64,000 nt of DNA from Mycobacterium basiliense (GTDB lineage: Bacteria > Actinomycetota > Actinomycetes > Mycobacteriales > Mycobacteriaceae), in assembly GCF_900292015.1 (NCBI RefSeq), contig NZ_LR130759.1:992001-1056000 (forward strand). The letters run 5' to 3'. Below, one piece after another: positions 19,747-28,561 of the stretch; position 1 is the stretch's first letter, and each line of letters begins with the position of its first letter. The translations under genes and the position numbers were made by a program. Below the pieces are notes generated by a model. It worked only from the letters and a program-made list of their open reading frames with translations. It searched no databases and was not told the origin of the DNA.

Positions 19747-20712
19747 TCACCCCGTCACCGGGGCGGCGGGCTTGTCCAGTATGCCGCTGATGTAGAGCAT
19801 CTCAACAGCCACGTCGTTATCGGCTGCTGGTGGAAGTCCGTTGGCCGCACGCAGATCCGGCAGCGGGATGCTCGTCAGTTGCCAACCGCGCTCGGACAGA
19901 TAGGGCGCAGCTTCATTGCGGTCGCCGAGGTAGACGAGCCCCACCATGTCGATGTCGAAGCCGTGCGCGCGCCAGCGGTCGGACACCGCCCGCATACGCT
20001 CCGTCATCTGGTGCTCCTGGTCCGGCTCGATTTTGCTCAAACTTTCGGCGGCCAATCGGCTGCCGGGCGCGCTAAGTACGGTCACGGTGTCGAGCAGGCT
20101 GTCCTGCGCGTCGGCCGGTAAGTAGCCCAGAAGGCCCTCTGCGCTCCACGCGGTGGGCTGAGTCGAGTCGAAGCCTGCCGCACGCAGGGCGGCCGGCCAA
20201 TCGTCGCGTAGATCGACGGCCACCACGCGCCGGTCCGCAGTGGGCGTGGCCCCCAGTTCGGCCAGGGTAAACGATTTGAATTCGATCACCTGCGGCTGGT
20301 CGATCTCGTAGACCACGGTCGCCGGCGGCCATGGCAGCCGGTATGCGCGGGAATCCAGTCCGGAAGCCAGGATCACGACCTGCTTGATGCCCGCCCGGGT
20401 GGCATCGAGGAAGAACTCGTCGAAGAACTTGGTGCGAACGGCCATGTTGTCCGCGACGTCCGATATCGCCCCCATCGGGCGCTCCGGGTCGTTGTCGAGG
20501 TCGGCGACATCGATTTCCCCGCTGGCCAGTCGGGTCAGTAGGTCCACGCCGACGGCGCGGACCAATGGTTCGGCGAATGGGTCGTTGATCAGTGGGTTGT
20601 CGGCCCGGGTCGCCATAGCCCGGGCGGCCGCCACCATGGTTGCGGTCACGCCGACGCTGGATGCCAGGTCCCATGTGTCGCCGTCATACCTGTTGGAACC
20701 GATGGACGTCAT
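19747..20712 (-). CDS. SAM-dependent methyltransferase, TIGR00027/PF04072 family (2)
   Basis: A 321-residue paralogue of its downstream neighbour. Motifs in order: [60 protein letters not shown], the SAM loop [19 protein letters not shown], the acidic [13 protein letters not shown] and [17 protein letters not shown] chose the ATG at 20712 ([14 protein letters not shown]) because family members start about 12 residues before DTWDLASS. The frame stays open upstream without homology. An operator-like inverted repeat overlaps its putative -10. Confidence 0.9.
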   Translation of the reverse strand: MTSIGSNRYDGDTWDLASSVGVTATMVAAARAMATRADNPLINDPFAEPLVRAVGVDLLTRLASGEIDVADLDNDPERPMGAISDVADNMAVRTKFFDEFFLDATRAGIKQVVILASGLDSRAYRLPWPPATVVYEIDQPQVIEFKSFTLAELGATPTADRRVVAVDLRDDWPAALRAAGFDSTQPTAWSAEGLLGYLPADAQDSLLDTVTVLSAPGSRLAAESLSKIEPDQEHQMTERMRAVSDRWRAHGFDIDMVGLVYLGDRNEAAPYLSERGWQLTSIPLPDLRAANGLPPAADNDVAVEMLYISGILDKPAAPVTG

Positions 20713-20751
20713 GTACTGCCCCGTTCGGAAAGAGTGGTTCGCTACCGAATA

Positions 20752-20766
20752 ATACTTAGTTAGTAT
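20752..20766 (-). promoter_or_regulatory. Inverted repeat over a TATACT -10 upstream of methyltransferase 2
   Basis: ATACT-N5-AGTAT is a perfect inverted repeat. On the reverse strand TATACT (20767-20762) is a consensus -10, about 50 bases before the ATG at 20712, so a bound repressor would block the promoter. This AT-rich patch stands out in the otherwise GC-rich 326-base gap 20713-21038, in which I see no gene. Confidence 0.45.
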
Positions 20767-21038
20767 AACAAGATGGAATCCCGCTTGCGCCCGGTGAGAT
20801 TGCGGCGAGCGCCGGCGCGCCTCGGCGTCGATGCCAATCCCGGATGAACTCGCCGCCGTCGCGCGGCGGCCGTGCGTGCAGCGCCGATTGAGCCGAATAG
20901 TGGTTGACCGCAACGGCTTTGACTGGACGCAAAAGCCGTGTTGACACCCGGCAATGCGCGGTGCTGTCGATGCGGTCGGCCCCAGATTTTCGTCGCAAAA
21001 CACACCCATTGTCGGGCGCCGCGGGGCAACCTTGAGGC

Positions 21039-21824
21039 ATGTCGTACACGTTGGCTGGCAAGCGGGTATTGATCACGGGGGCTTCATCGGGGGTGGGGGC
21101 GGCCCTGGCCAGGCGGCTGGCGGCCCAAGATGCCGTGGTCGGACTGATCGCCCGGCGCCGGGAGCGGCTCGATGATGTCCTGGCCGATTGCCGAAGGACC
21201 TCGCCGCGGTCGGCGATGTGGGTCGCCGACCTGGCCGACACCTCGGCGGCCGGTAGGCTGGCCCTGCAGTCCTGGCATGCATTGGGCGGTATCGACGTCC
21301 TGGTGAACAATGCCGCAATCCCGAAGCGTAGGGCGGTGGCCGCGCTGAAGCCCAACGACGTGGAGACCGTCATGCGGGTCAACTTCTTTGCCCCGATGCG
21401 GATGACGTTAGCTCTGCTCCCGCGGATGTTGGCGCGCAAATCGGGCACCATCGTCAACGTGTCCAGTGTCGGTGGCCGACTCGGGATCATTCATGAATCC
21501 GCATATTGTGCAAGTAAATTCGCGCTGTGCGGTTGGAGTGAGGCGATGGCGGTCGACCTGGCGGGGACGGGCGTTTCGGTGAAGCTGATCCAGCCCGGCC
21601 CGGTTGACACCGAGATATGGGATCGGCCGGACAACGAGGAACCCCTCTACCGTGGCCCCAAGGTCGCGGCCGATCTGGTGGCCGACGAAATCATCGCCGC
21701 CCTCGGCAGCGACCGTTTCGAGCACTATCTGCCGGACATGATGTCCTTGAAAGACATTGTTGACGCCAAGAACGCCGACCTCGATGCGTTTATTGCCGGC
21801 GCCGCGGCTATGACCTGGCAATGA
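21039..21824 (+). CDS. Short-chain dehydrogenase/reductase
   Basis: A classical SDR of 261 residues, NAD(P)-dependent. The cofactor motif TGASSGVG is at residues 13-20, NNAA at 90-93, the catalytic Ser at 142-143 and Tyr156-x3-Lys160 in YCASK; PGPVDTE follows. Basic residues after the second strand (ARRRERL) suggest NADP preference, which is inference. Its stop overlaps the start of the downstream zinc alcohol dehydrogenase (ATGA), so the two probably act in one pathway. Substrate is unknown. Confidence 0.9.
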   Translation: MSYTLAGKRVLITGASSGVGAALARRLAAQDAVVGLIARRRERLDDVLADCRRTSPRSAMWVADLADTSAAGRLALQSWHALGGIDVLVNNAAIPKRRAVAALKPNDVETVMRVNFFAPMRMTLALLPRMLARKSGTIVNVSSVGGRLGIIHESAYCASKFALCGWSEAMAVDLAGTGVSVKLIQPGPVDTEIWDRPDNEEPLYRGPKVAADLVADEIIAALGSDRFEHYLPDMMSLKDIVDAKNADLDAFIAGAAAMTWQ

Positions 21825-23053
21825 AGGCCTTGGTGTACGGGGTGCCGCCCGAGCCGTTCGAGATTCCCGATCAGGCTGGCCCGCTCGCGCACAATCTGGC
21901 TCACACCCCGACGGCACTGCGGGAACTCGACGATCCGCGTCCGCCACGACCGGACTGGGTGATTGCCCGGCCGCGGCTGACGGGTGTTTGTGGGTCGGAC
22001 TCCAAGCAGATCCTGATGGACTTCGGCGAGGGCGACGCGGACAACGCCATGGCCGCGTTCTGTTCGTTTCCCCAAGTCATGGGTCACGAGGTGGTGGCCG
22101 ATGTGGTCGAGCTGGGCCCCAAGGCACGCGGGTTGGCCGTCGGGCAACGGGTGGTGCTCAACCCGTGGCTCTCGTGTCAACCGCGTGGAGTCGAGCCGCC
22201 CTGCCCGGCCTGCGAAAGCGGCGATTACAGCCTGTGCTGGAGCTTTGCCGACGGCGACATCAAACCGGGCATCCATACCGGGGTGTCGGCCGATGTGACG
22301 GGCGGATACGCCGAATTGATGCCCGCTCACGACAGCATGTTGTTACCGGTCGCCGATGAGATACCCGACGAGGCGGCCGTATTCGCCGATCCGTTTTCGG
22401 TGTCCCTGCACGCGATCACCCGTCATCCGCCGCCCCGCTCCGGCCGCGCGTTGGTGTATGGCGCCGGATCGTTGGGATTGTGCGCGGTGGCGATCCTGCA
22501 AGCGCTGTACCCGGACGTGGCTGTGGGCGTCGTGGCACGTTTCCCCGCCCAGGCCGAGCTGGCCCGCCGGTTCGGGGCGGACCTAGTCCTGGCGCACGAG
22601 CCGCGCCTGGCCATCATCGAGGATCTTGTCGGCTGGGGCGGCGGTCGGCTGCGCCAGCCACTGTTGGGCCTGCCGATGGCGCACCCGGGCGCGGTGGAAG
22701 TCGTCTATGACACCGTGGGAAAGCCGGAGACTTTCGAAGTCGGGGTGCGAGTGCTGACCTCGCGCGGAACGTTGGTGAAGGCCGGTGTGCACGCCCCCGG
22801 GCGGTGGGAGTGGAGCCCGTTGTACTTCAAGGAGGTCAGCTGGGTCGGGTCAAACGCGTTCGGTGTCGAGGAAGTTGAGGGCAAGCGTCAGCATGCCATC
22901 GCCCATTACCTCGATCTGGTCGCTGCCGGCCGGCTGGATTTGCGGCCCATGCTCACCCATACCTTCCGGCTGGAACGGTGGCGCGACGCCTTGCTCGCGA
23001 TCGCCAACCAGGCCGAGAGCGGCGCAGTCAAGGTGGCGTTCGACCAGCGTTAG
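21821..23053 (+). CDS. Zinc-dependent alcohol dehydrogenase (MDR family)
   Basis: A 410-residue medium-chain dehydrogenase. Catalytic zinc ligands are visible as Cys57 in TGVCGSD and His89-Glu90 in MGHEVV. Structural zinc cysteines are 119, 128, 131 and 139. The Rossmann loop is VYGAGSLGLCAVAILQALYP. An insertion at residues 65-82 makes it longer than simple ADHs. Translationally coupled to the SDR before it. The 3' end overlaps the convergent methyltransferase by 4 bases. Substrate not deducible. Confidence 0.9.
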   Translation: MKALVYGVPPEPFEIPDQAGPLAHNLAHTPTALRELDDPRPPRPDWVIARPRLTGVCGSDSKQILMDFGEGDADNAMAAFCSFPQVMGHEVVADVVELGPKARGLAVGQRVVLNPWLSCQPRGVEPPCPACESGDYSLCWSFADGDIKPGIHTGVSADVTGGYAELMPAHDSMLLPVADEIPDEAAVFADPFSVSLHAITRHPPPRSGRALVYGAGSLGLCAVAILQALYPDVAVGVVARFPAQAELARRFGADLVLAHEPRLAIIEDLVGWGGGRLRQPLLGLPMAHPGAVEVVYDTVGKPETFEVGVRVLTSRGTLVKAGVHAPGRWEWSPLYFKEVSWVGSNAFGVEEVEGKRQHAIAHYLDLVAAGRLDLRPMLTHTFRLERWRDALLAIANQAESGAVKVAFDQR

Positions 23054-23754
23054 GCGGATGCCGATGCCGGTGCCGGACGGATGGCGCGGTAGTAAACCAG
23101 CCGCCCGAGAACAACGTGCCGCTGGGCGGCGACTTCGGCAACGTCGAACCCCGCCGCGCGCAGCAGCCGCGGAATCGAGTCTCCTAGGTTGCCGGCGGCG
23201 TGGTGGCAGTGCATGATGAGGCGCGACGCGAGGCCGTCGCGTGCGGTCATGTCCCCGCCGATATCCACCAGGTGAAGGCTGCCGCTGGGCCGCAACACAC
23301 GGAATATCTCTTGTGCCGCAATTGGTTTCTTTTCATTGTCGATGTGGTGCAGCATCATTGATGACAGCACGCGGTCGAACTCGGCGTCGCCGTATGGTAG
23401 TTGCTGAGCGTAGCCGCGATCGAACCGGATCCCGCTGACCAGGCGTGCTTTTCGTCGCGCCCGATGCAGTGCCAGCGGATCAGGGTCGGAACCTACGGCC
23501 TCGACCGAGGGGTGTGCGCGTTTGACTCGAAGTGTGAGATTCCCGGTACCGCAGCCGATCTCCAAGATTCGCTGACCCTCGACGACTTCGGCCTGCGCGA
23601 TGAGTCGCCGATAGACCTTGTTCATGCCCAGCAAACCGGCCAACAGATCGTAGCCGGGCAGCAGTGCGTCATGACCGGCGGCCGGAAGATAGTCGCGGTG
23701 GTCGCTCTTGTTACCACCGTCAGGATATGGATTATTTTTGGTCATATGTCTCAT
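23050..23754 (-). CDS. Class I SAM-dependent methyltransferase
   Basis: The 234 residues show the Rossmann methyltransferase motifs: ILEIGCGTGNLTLRVK (motif I), VEAVGSDPDPLALHRAR, LPYGDAEFDRVLSSMMLHHI and FRVLRPSGSLHLVDIGGD. The fold is that of Methyltransf_11/UbiE-type enzymes, not of the TIGR00027 group nearby. ATGs at 23754 and 23745 are both possible. It is transcribed away from the AraC-type regulator at 23820, a layout suggesting that the regulator controls it. Substrate unknown. Confidence 0.85.
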   Translation of the reverse strand: MRHMTKNNPYPDGGNKSDHRDYLPAAGHDALLPGYDLLAGLLGMNKVYRRLIAQAEVVEGQRILEIGCGTGNLTLRVKRAHPSVEAVGSDPDPLALHRARRKARLVSGIRFDRGYAQQLPYGDAEFDRVLSSMMLHHIDNEKKPIAAQEIFRVLRPSGSLHLVDIGGDMTARDGLASRLIMHCHHAAGNLGDSIPRLLRAAGFDVAEVAAQRHVVLGRLVYYRAIRPAPASASA

Positions 23755-23819
23755 TGTGGATGGTTGCTGCAGCGACTAGTTGGGTGATATTCGATGAAAC
23801 TAGGACTATCTTTGGCGAG

Positions 23820-24686
23820 GTGACGCACGCTGCCCGGCTCATCCGCCACCGCAGTGGCATTCCCGTCTACCAATACCGCACCGATCCGGATATTCCCCCG
23901 GTATCCGTAGTCCGATCTGGCCGTGAAGAGCTCATCGAACGTCGTCGCCATATTCACGATTTCCCGGCGCTGTGGTACGTCCGCACGGCGGGCGTGGTCT
24001 ACGTGGCGGCGGCCGGCGATGTGCTCGAGCCGGAAACAATCGATCCCATTTCAGACGGGGTTGCGGTGTTCTTCGATCCCGCGGTTCTAGGCGAGGATGC
24101 GCGATCGCCGTGGCCGTCGTGGCGAACGCATCCGCTGCTCTTCCCGTTCTTGCATGGACGCGCCGGTGGGATGCTGCGGCTCAACGTTCCTCGGTCTCGA
24201 CGAGCGTTGTGGGATAACGTGATCCGGTCGATCGAGACTGAGCTGTCGGCACGGCAGGAGGGTTATCGGCAAGCGGCGTTGGCGCACTTGACGCTGCTGC
24301 TCATCGAGTTGGCGCGGCTGGCTGGCGACATCGTGGGGGATCTGCAGCGCAGCAGCGAACCGCTGCTGGCCCAAGTCTTTGCGGTGATCGACCGGCGCCG
24401 CGGTGAGCCATTGTCTTTGCGTGACGTGGCGCGTGAAGTGGGCCTGACGCCGGGACATCTGACCACGATGGTGCGCCGCCGCACCGGACGGACCGTGCAG
24501 GAGTGGATCATCGAACGCCGCATGGCCGAGGCTCGAGACCTGTTGGCCAAGACGGATCTTCCGATCCGCGCGGTGGCCAGCCGGGTTGGGATACCGGATC
24601 CGGGGTACTTCAGTAGGCTCTTCAGCCGGGCGCACGGCACCTCGCCGCGTCGGTGGCGTGGTCGGCCGGACCCGACCCCGGGCTAG
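23820..24686 (+). CDS. AraC-family transcriptional regulator
   Basis: The C-terminal 100 residues form the double helix-turn-helix of AraC/XylS proteins: PLSLRDVAREVGLTPGHLTTMVRRRTGRTVQEWIIERRMAEARDLL, then IRAVASRVGIPDPGYFSRLFSRAHGTSPRRWR. The N-terminal 180 residues look like a cupin-type sensing domain (IPVYQYRTDP, then HIHDFPALWYV). I chose the GTG at 23820 (VTHAARLIRHRSG), giving 288 residues; the open frame runs further upstream into the divergent gene without likely coding. Effector unknown; the divergent methyltransferase is a plausible target. Confidence 0.85.
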   Translation: MTHAARLIRHRSGIPVYQYRTDPDIPPVSVVRSGREELIERRRHIHDFPALWYVRTAGVVYVAAAGDVLEPETIDPISDGVAVFFDPAVLGEDARSPWPSWRTHPLLFPFLHGRAGGMLRLNVPRSRRALWDNVIRSIETELSARQEGYRQAALAHLTLLLIELARLAGDIVGDLQRSSEPLLAQVFAVIDRRRGEPLSLRDVAREVGLTPGHLTTMVRRRTGRTVQEWIIERRMAEARDLLAKTDLPIRAVASRVGIPDPGYFSRLFSRAHGTSPRRWRGRPDPTPG

Positions 24687-25352
24687 CTACATCGGGTTGG
24701 CCCGCACGTAGGCATACACGCCGGCGAAGTTGCGGTTCACTTCTTCGGGTATAGGCACCGGTCCACCGAGAGCCCTAGCACCCCAGATGATTTGGGCAGT
24801 ACGCTCAACCAAGGCGGTGACGTGCAGAACCTTATCGGGACGGGGCCCGACCGCCACCAGCCCGTGGTTGGCGATCAGCGCGGCGGCGCGGCCTTCGAGC
24901 GCTTTGACCGCGTTGCGGCCGACGTCGGGCGTGCCGGACGCGGCGTACTCGGTACAGCGAACGTCGCCGCCGCAATAGACCGCGAACTCGTCGATGCACG
25001 CCGGGATCGGTTGGTGCGCGATGGCGAACATCGTCGCCCACACCGGATGGCTGTGGATGACGCTGCCGATGTCGTCGAATGCCTGATAGCAGGCCAGGTG
25101 CAGCTTCATTTCTGTCGATGGTGCGCGCCCGCCCTGGGCGTGCAGCACCGTACCGTCGGGGTCGACCAGCACCAGATCGTTGAGTTCCATATCCGCGTAG
25201 TCGACCGACGAAGGCGTGATGACCAGGTTGCCGTCGGAGCGCCGAGCGGAGATGTTGCCCGCGGTTCCCTCAACCAGGCCCCGGCGCAGCATGTCCTTGG
25301 CCGCCGCCAACACCGCGGCCTCGGGGTTGGCGACGGATGTTGCGGATGTCAT
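24687..25352 (-). CDS. fucA: Class II aldolase, L-fuculose-phosphate aldolase-like
   Basis: A zinc-dependent class II aldolase/adducin-type protein of 221 residues, homologue of Rv0727c. The putative catalytic Glu81 is in STEMKLHLACY, and the zinc ligands His100 and His102 are in IHSHPVW, with His163 in ANHGLVAVGP. TAGNISARRSDGNLVITPSS is the phosphate-binding start. It overlaps serA2 by ATGA on the reverse strand. With the divergent xylB-like kinase this suggests use of a phosphorylated sugar; the true substrate is not known. Confidence 0.88.
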   Translation of the reverse strand: MTSATSVANPEAAVLAAAKDMLRRGLVEGTAGNISARRSDGNLVITPSSVDYADMELNDLVLVDPDGTVLHAQGGRAPSTEMKLHLACYQAFDDIGSVIHSHPVWATMFAIAHQPIPACIDEFAVYCGGDVRCTEYAASGTPDVGRNAVKALEGRAAALIANHGLVAVGPRPDKVLHVTALVERTAQIIWGARALGGPVPIPEEVNRNFAGVYAYVRANPM

Positions 25353-26347
25353 GAGCCGAGCACCTCCGGGTTGACGATGTGAGCGGGCCGGTCGCCGCGC
25401 AGTAGTGCCTCCAGGTCGTCGGCGACCATCTGCGCCTGCCGGGCTTCAGTGTTCCAGGTGGCCCCACCGATGTGGGGCGTCAGCACCACGTTGGGCGTGG
25501 TCGCCAGCGGGTGATCGGTCGGCAGCCATTCCCCGACGAAGTGGTCCAGGCCGGCGGCCGCCACCTTGCCCCTGCGCAAGGCCCCTACCAGTGCGTCGGT
25601 GTCGTGCAGTTGGGCCCGGGCGGTGTTGAGGAAGACGACGCCGTCGCGCATCGATGCGAACTGCTTGGCGCCGATCATCCCGATCGTGTCGTCGGTGACC
25701 GGCGCGTGCAGGGAGACGACGTCCGATTCAGCCAGCAGCTGGTCCAGGGTATGCTGCGCGTCCTCGCAGTACGGATCGCACGCGACGACCTGTAGGCCCA
25801 GCCCGGACAAGCGCCACCGGGTAGCTCGACCAACCGCTCCCAGACCCACCAGCCCGGCGGTCAGTCCCGCGATCTCCCACCCGCGGAATCGCTGATAAGG
25901 GATGGTCCCGTCGCGAAATATATTGCCGGATCGGGTATCTGAATCTGCGGCCAGCAGATGGCGGGTGGTGGCCAATAGCAGTGCCACCGTCATCTCGGCG
26001 ACCGCATCGGCATTGCGGGCCGGGGTCTTCAGGACCGGAATCCCGGCCGCGGTGGCGCCGGCGATGTCGACGTTGTTGGGATCCCCGCGGGTGGCAGCGA
26101 TGGCCCGCAAGCCCAGCTCGAATACCGGCCCACTGGCCGAGTCTGCTTCCACCACAACGATATCGGCTCGTTCGGTCACTATCCGAGCGGCCAACTGCTC
26201 GGCACCGTAGATGCGCAGTGGGGCCTGGTCGCGTTCGCCGATCCATGGGTCGTAGACCACATCGGCCAGTTGCCGGAGCTTCACCAGCCCCGGTCCACGA
26301 AGTGGGGCCGTCACCAGGGCTCGCGGTCGAGACGTCACGTATGTCAA
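25349..26347 (-). CDS. serA2: D-2-hydroxyacid dehydrogenase (SerA2-like)
   Basis: A 332-residue member of the D-isomer-specific 2-hydroxyacid dehydrogenases, homologue of Rv0728c. The NAD-binding loop is GLVGLGAVGRATRWRL, the substrate Arg is in LNTARAQLHD and the catalytic His in TPHIGGATWNTEAR. The usual LDVFxxEP motif appears as LDHFVGEWLPTDHP. The ACT domain of SerA1 is absent, so it is unlikely to be the main serine enzyme. First gene of the serA2-fucA operon; its ATG is 21 bases from the divergent xylB GTG. Confidence 0.88.
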   Translation of the reverse strand: MTYVTSRPRALVTAPLRGPGLVKLRQLADVVYDPWIGERDQAPLRIYGAEQLAARIVTERADIVVVEADSASGPVFELGLRAIAATRGDPNNVDIAGATAAGIPVLKTPARNADAVAEMTVALLLATTRHLLAADSDTRSGNIFRDGTIPYQRFRGWEIAGLTAGLVGLGAVGRATRWRLSGLGLQVVACDPYCEDAQHTLDQLLAESDVVSLHAPVTDDTIGMIGAKQFASMRDGVVFLNTARAQLHDTDALVGALRRGKVAAAGLDHFVGEWLPTDHPLATTPNVVLTPHIGGATWNTEARQAQMVADDLEALLRGDRPAHIVNPEVLGS

Positions 26348-26368
26348 TGCTGGCGTACCGTGGCGCCC

Positions 26369-27706
26369 GTGTCACGCGAAGACGTCACAATCGGTATTGA
26401 CGTGGGCACTACCGCGGTCAAAGCGGTGGTGGCCGACGGGGACGGCAAGGTGACGGCGCGGGTGCGGATTCCCCACGAGCTACGGGTACCCGCCCCGGAC
26501 CGGTTCGAGCACGACGCCGACGAGGCGTGGCGGCGCGGTCCGATGGCGGCCCTGGACCAGCTGGTGGGCCCTAACGTCAAAGCGGTCGCCGTATCGGCCA
26601 TGGTGCCCTCCGTGACCGCCGTCGATTCCACGGGCCGGCCCCGCACGCCCGGACTGTTATACGGCGACGGCAGGGGACGGGTGCCCGGTGCGGCCCAGCA
26701 GCCGCTGCCGGCGGTGGGCGAAGCCGCCGAGTTCCTGCGCTGGATGGCCGCGGAGGCTCCCGATGCGGCCGGCTATTGGCCGGCACCGGCGGTAGCCAAC
26801 TATGCGCTGGGCGGCGAAGCGGTAATCGACTTTGCCACGGCCATCACCAGCCTTCCCCTGTTCGATGGGACGGGCTGGAATCCGCGCGCCTGTGCTGATT
26901 GCGGGGCCAGCGTTGATCAAATGCCGCGGGTGGAGACCTTCGGCTCGGCCATCGGACAGGTGCGCGGCAGCGATGCGGTCCTAGGCGCCGGCGCTATCGA
27001 TGCGCTGTGCGAGCAGATCGTGTCGGGCGCTGACGGCAACGGTGACGTGCTGGTGCTGTGTGGGACCACCCTGATCGTGTGGATCACCAGCCCTCAAGCC
27101 CGGGAAGTGCCCGGCTTGTGGACCATTCCTCACACGGCGCCCGGTAAGAGTCAGATCGGCGGTGCCAGCAACGCCGGCGGACTGTTTCTCGGCTGGGTGG
27201 ATCGGGTTCTCGGACCCGGTGATCCGGACACGGTCGATCCGCGTCGGGTACCGGTCTGGTTGCCTTACATACGCGGGGAGCGCACGCCGTTCCACAATCC
27301 GGATCGCCGTGCGATGCTTGACGGCCTGGATCTCACGCACGACGCCGCATCGCTGCGGCGGGCGGCCTTCGAGGCTTCGGGCTTCGTCGTACGGCACCTG
27401 CTCGAGCTGAGCGGCGCGCCCGTCGCGCGCATCGTCGCATCCGGTGGTGGCACCCGCGTCGAGCCCTGGATGCGGGCCATCGCCGAGGCGACCGGTCGGC
27501 CGGTGCAGGTGTCTCGGGTTCCCGAGGGAGCGGCGCTGGGAGCGGCTTTCCTCGCCCGCATGGCGGCCGGGCTGGAATCGTCGATCGCCGACGCCGACCG
27601 CTGGGCCTCGGTCGAGCGCGTCGTGCAACCGCGGCCGGAATGGGTGCGCCCGACCGCGGACCGGTACCGCCGGTTCCTCGAGCTCAGCGGATCGCGGCTG
27701 GCCTGA
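26369..27706 (+). CDS. xylB: FGGY-family sugar kinase (XylB-like)
   Basis: Homologue of Rv0729; ATP-dependent sugar kinase. The 445 residues show the two actin-like domains: DVTIGIDVGTTAVKAVV (phosphate 1), VLVLCGTTLIVWI, the linker GGASNAGGLFLGW, and the adenosine motif RIVASGGGTRVEPWMRAIAEATGRPV. The GTG at 26369 (VSREDVTIG) matches the homologue start. Divergent from serA2-fucA with a 21-base gap, implying overlapping control elements. The natural sugar is not established. Confidence 0.9.
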   Translation: MSREDVTIGIDVGTTAVKAVVADGDGKVTARVRIPHELRVPAPDRFEHDADEAWRRGPMAALDQLVGPNVKAVAVSAMVPSVTAVDSTGRPRTPGLLYGDGRGRVPGAAQQPLPAVGEAAEFLRWMAAEAPDAAGYWPAPAVANYALGGEAVIDFATAITSLPLFDGTGWNPRACADCGASVDQMPRVETFGSAIGQVRGSDAVLGAGAIDALCEQIVSGADGNGDVLVLCGTTLIVWITSPQAREVPGLWTIPHTAPGKSQIGGASNAGGLFLGWVDRVLGPGDPDTVDPRRVPVWLPYIRGERTPFHNPDRRAMLDGLDLTHDAASLRRAAFEASGFVVRHLLELSGAPVARIVASGGGTRVEPWMRAIAEATGRPVQVSRVPEGAALGAAFLARMAAGLESSIADADRWASVERVVQPRPEWVRPTADRYRRFLELSGSRLA

Positions 27707-27861
27707 GCGGGGCCGGATCGGCTAAATCGTTGCACGGCAAGCAAGTTGATGGCCGAGCCCGGGCGCAACCTCGACCTTCTGGGCGGGACGAAACATCTTT
27801 CCCCAACCGGCACTGGCATGAGGGTGGCGCAATACCCGGGGTGGCGTTCTACGCTTATGCA

Positions 27862-28524
27862 ATGACAGACCACGACCAAACCGCAGCCCGTCGCGAGATC
27901 GCAGATGCCCTGCTCGCCGCACTCGAACGTCGGCATGAGGTCGCCGACGCCATAGTCGAGGCCGAGAACAAGGCCGCCGCGGTCGAAGCAATCGTGACGT
28001 TGCTGGGCACCTCCCACTTGGCTGCCGAAGCGGTCATGAGTATGTCGTTCGACCAACTCACCCAGGACGCGCGCACCAGGATCATCGCCGAGCTCGACGA
28101 CCTGAACAAGCAGCTGAGCTTCACGCTGAAAGAACGCCCGGCCAGCTCCGGTGAGAGCCTGGAGCTGCGGCCCTTCTCCGCCGAGGACGACCGGGACATC
28201 TTCGCCACGCGGACCGAGGAAATGGGTGCCGGGGACGGCTCCGGCGGTCCCGCAGGCAACCTCGACGACGAGATCAGGTCGGCACTGGCCCGCGTCAAAG
28301 ACGAAGAGGCCGCATGGTTTGTCGCCATGGACGCCGGGGAGAAGGTCGGCATGGTGTTCGGCGAGCTGGTCCACGGAGAGGTAGACGTCCGAATTTGGAT
28401 ACACCCCGCGCACCGCAAGAAGGGCTACGGCACCGCAGCGCTGCGCAAGTCGCGGTCGGAGATGGCCTGGGCATTCCCCGCCGTTCCCATGGTGGCCCGG
28501 GCGCCCGCTGCCCATCCCGCGTAG
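27862..28524 (+). CDS. GyrA-like helical domain fused to a GNAT acetyltransferase
   Basis: Homologue of Rv0730. Residues 11-88 (REIADALLAALERRHEV, NKAAAVEAIVTLL, AAEAVMSMSFDQLTQDARTRI, ELDDLNKQL) line up with the GyrA/ParC segment that reads ILEALAVAL..., EEAKAAL..., QAQAILDMRLQRLTGLE in gyrase, the helical region near the C-gate dimer interface. Residues 100-205 form a GNAT fold with the acetyl-CoA loop IHPAHRKKGYGTAALRKS. The ATG at 27862 suits the homologue; the upstream gap of 155 bases holds no gene. Acceptor unknown. Confidence 0.82.
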   Translation: MTDHDQTAARREIADALLAALERRHEVADAIVEAENKAAAVEAIVTLLGTSHLAAEAVMSMSFDQLTQDARTRIIAELDDLNKQLSFTLKERPASSGESLELRPFSAEDDRDIFATRTEEMGAGDGSGGPAGNLDDEIRSALARVKDEEAAWFVAMDAGEKVGMVFGELVHGEVDVRIWIHPAHRKKGYGTAALRKSRSEMAWAFPAVPMVARAPAAHPA

Positions 28525-28540
28525 TGGTGGGGCGGCGGAG

Positions 28541-28561
28541 CCGCGGCCTAGCCGCGGTTTT
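28541..28561 (+). terminator. Intrinsic terminator after the GNAT gene
   Basis: CCGCGGC-CTA-GCCGCGG followed by TTTT gives a 7-bp GC stem, 3-base loop and U tract 16 bases after the GNAT stop. The loop CTA is also the stop codon of the convergent methyltransferase, so the hairpin overlaps the end of that gene. Confidence 0.65.
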
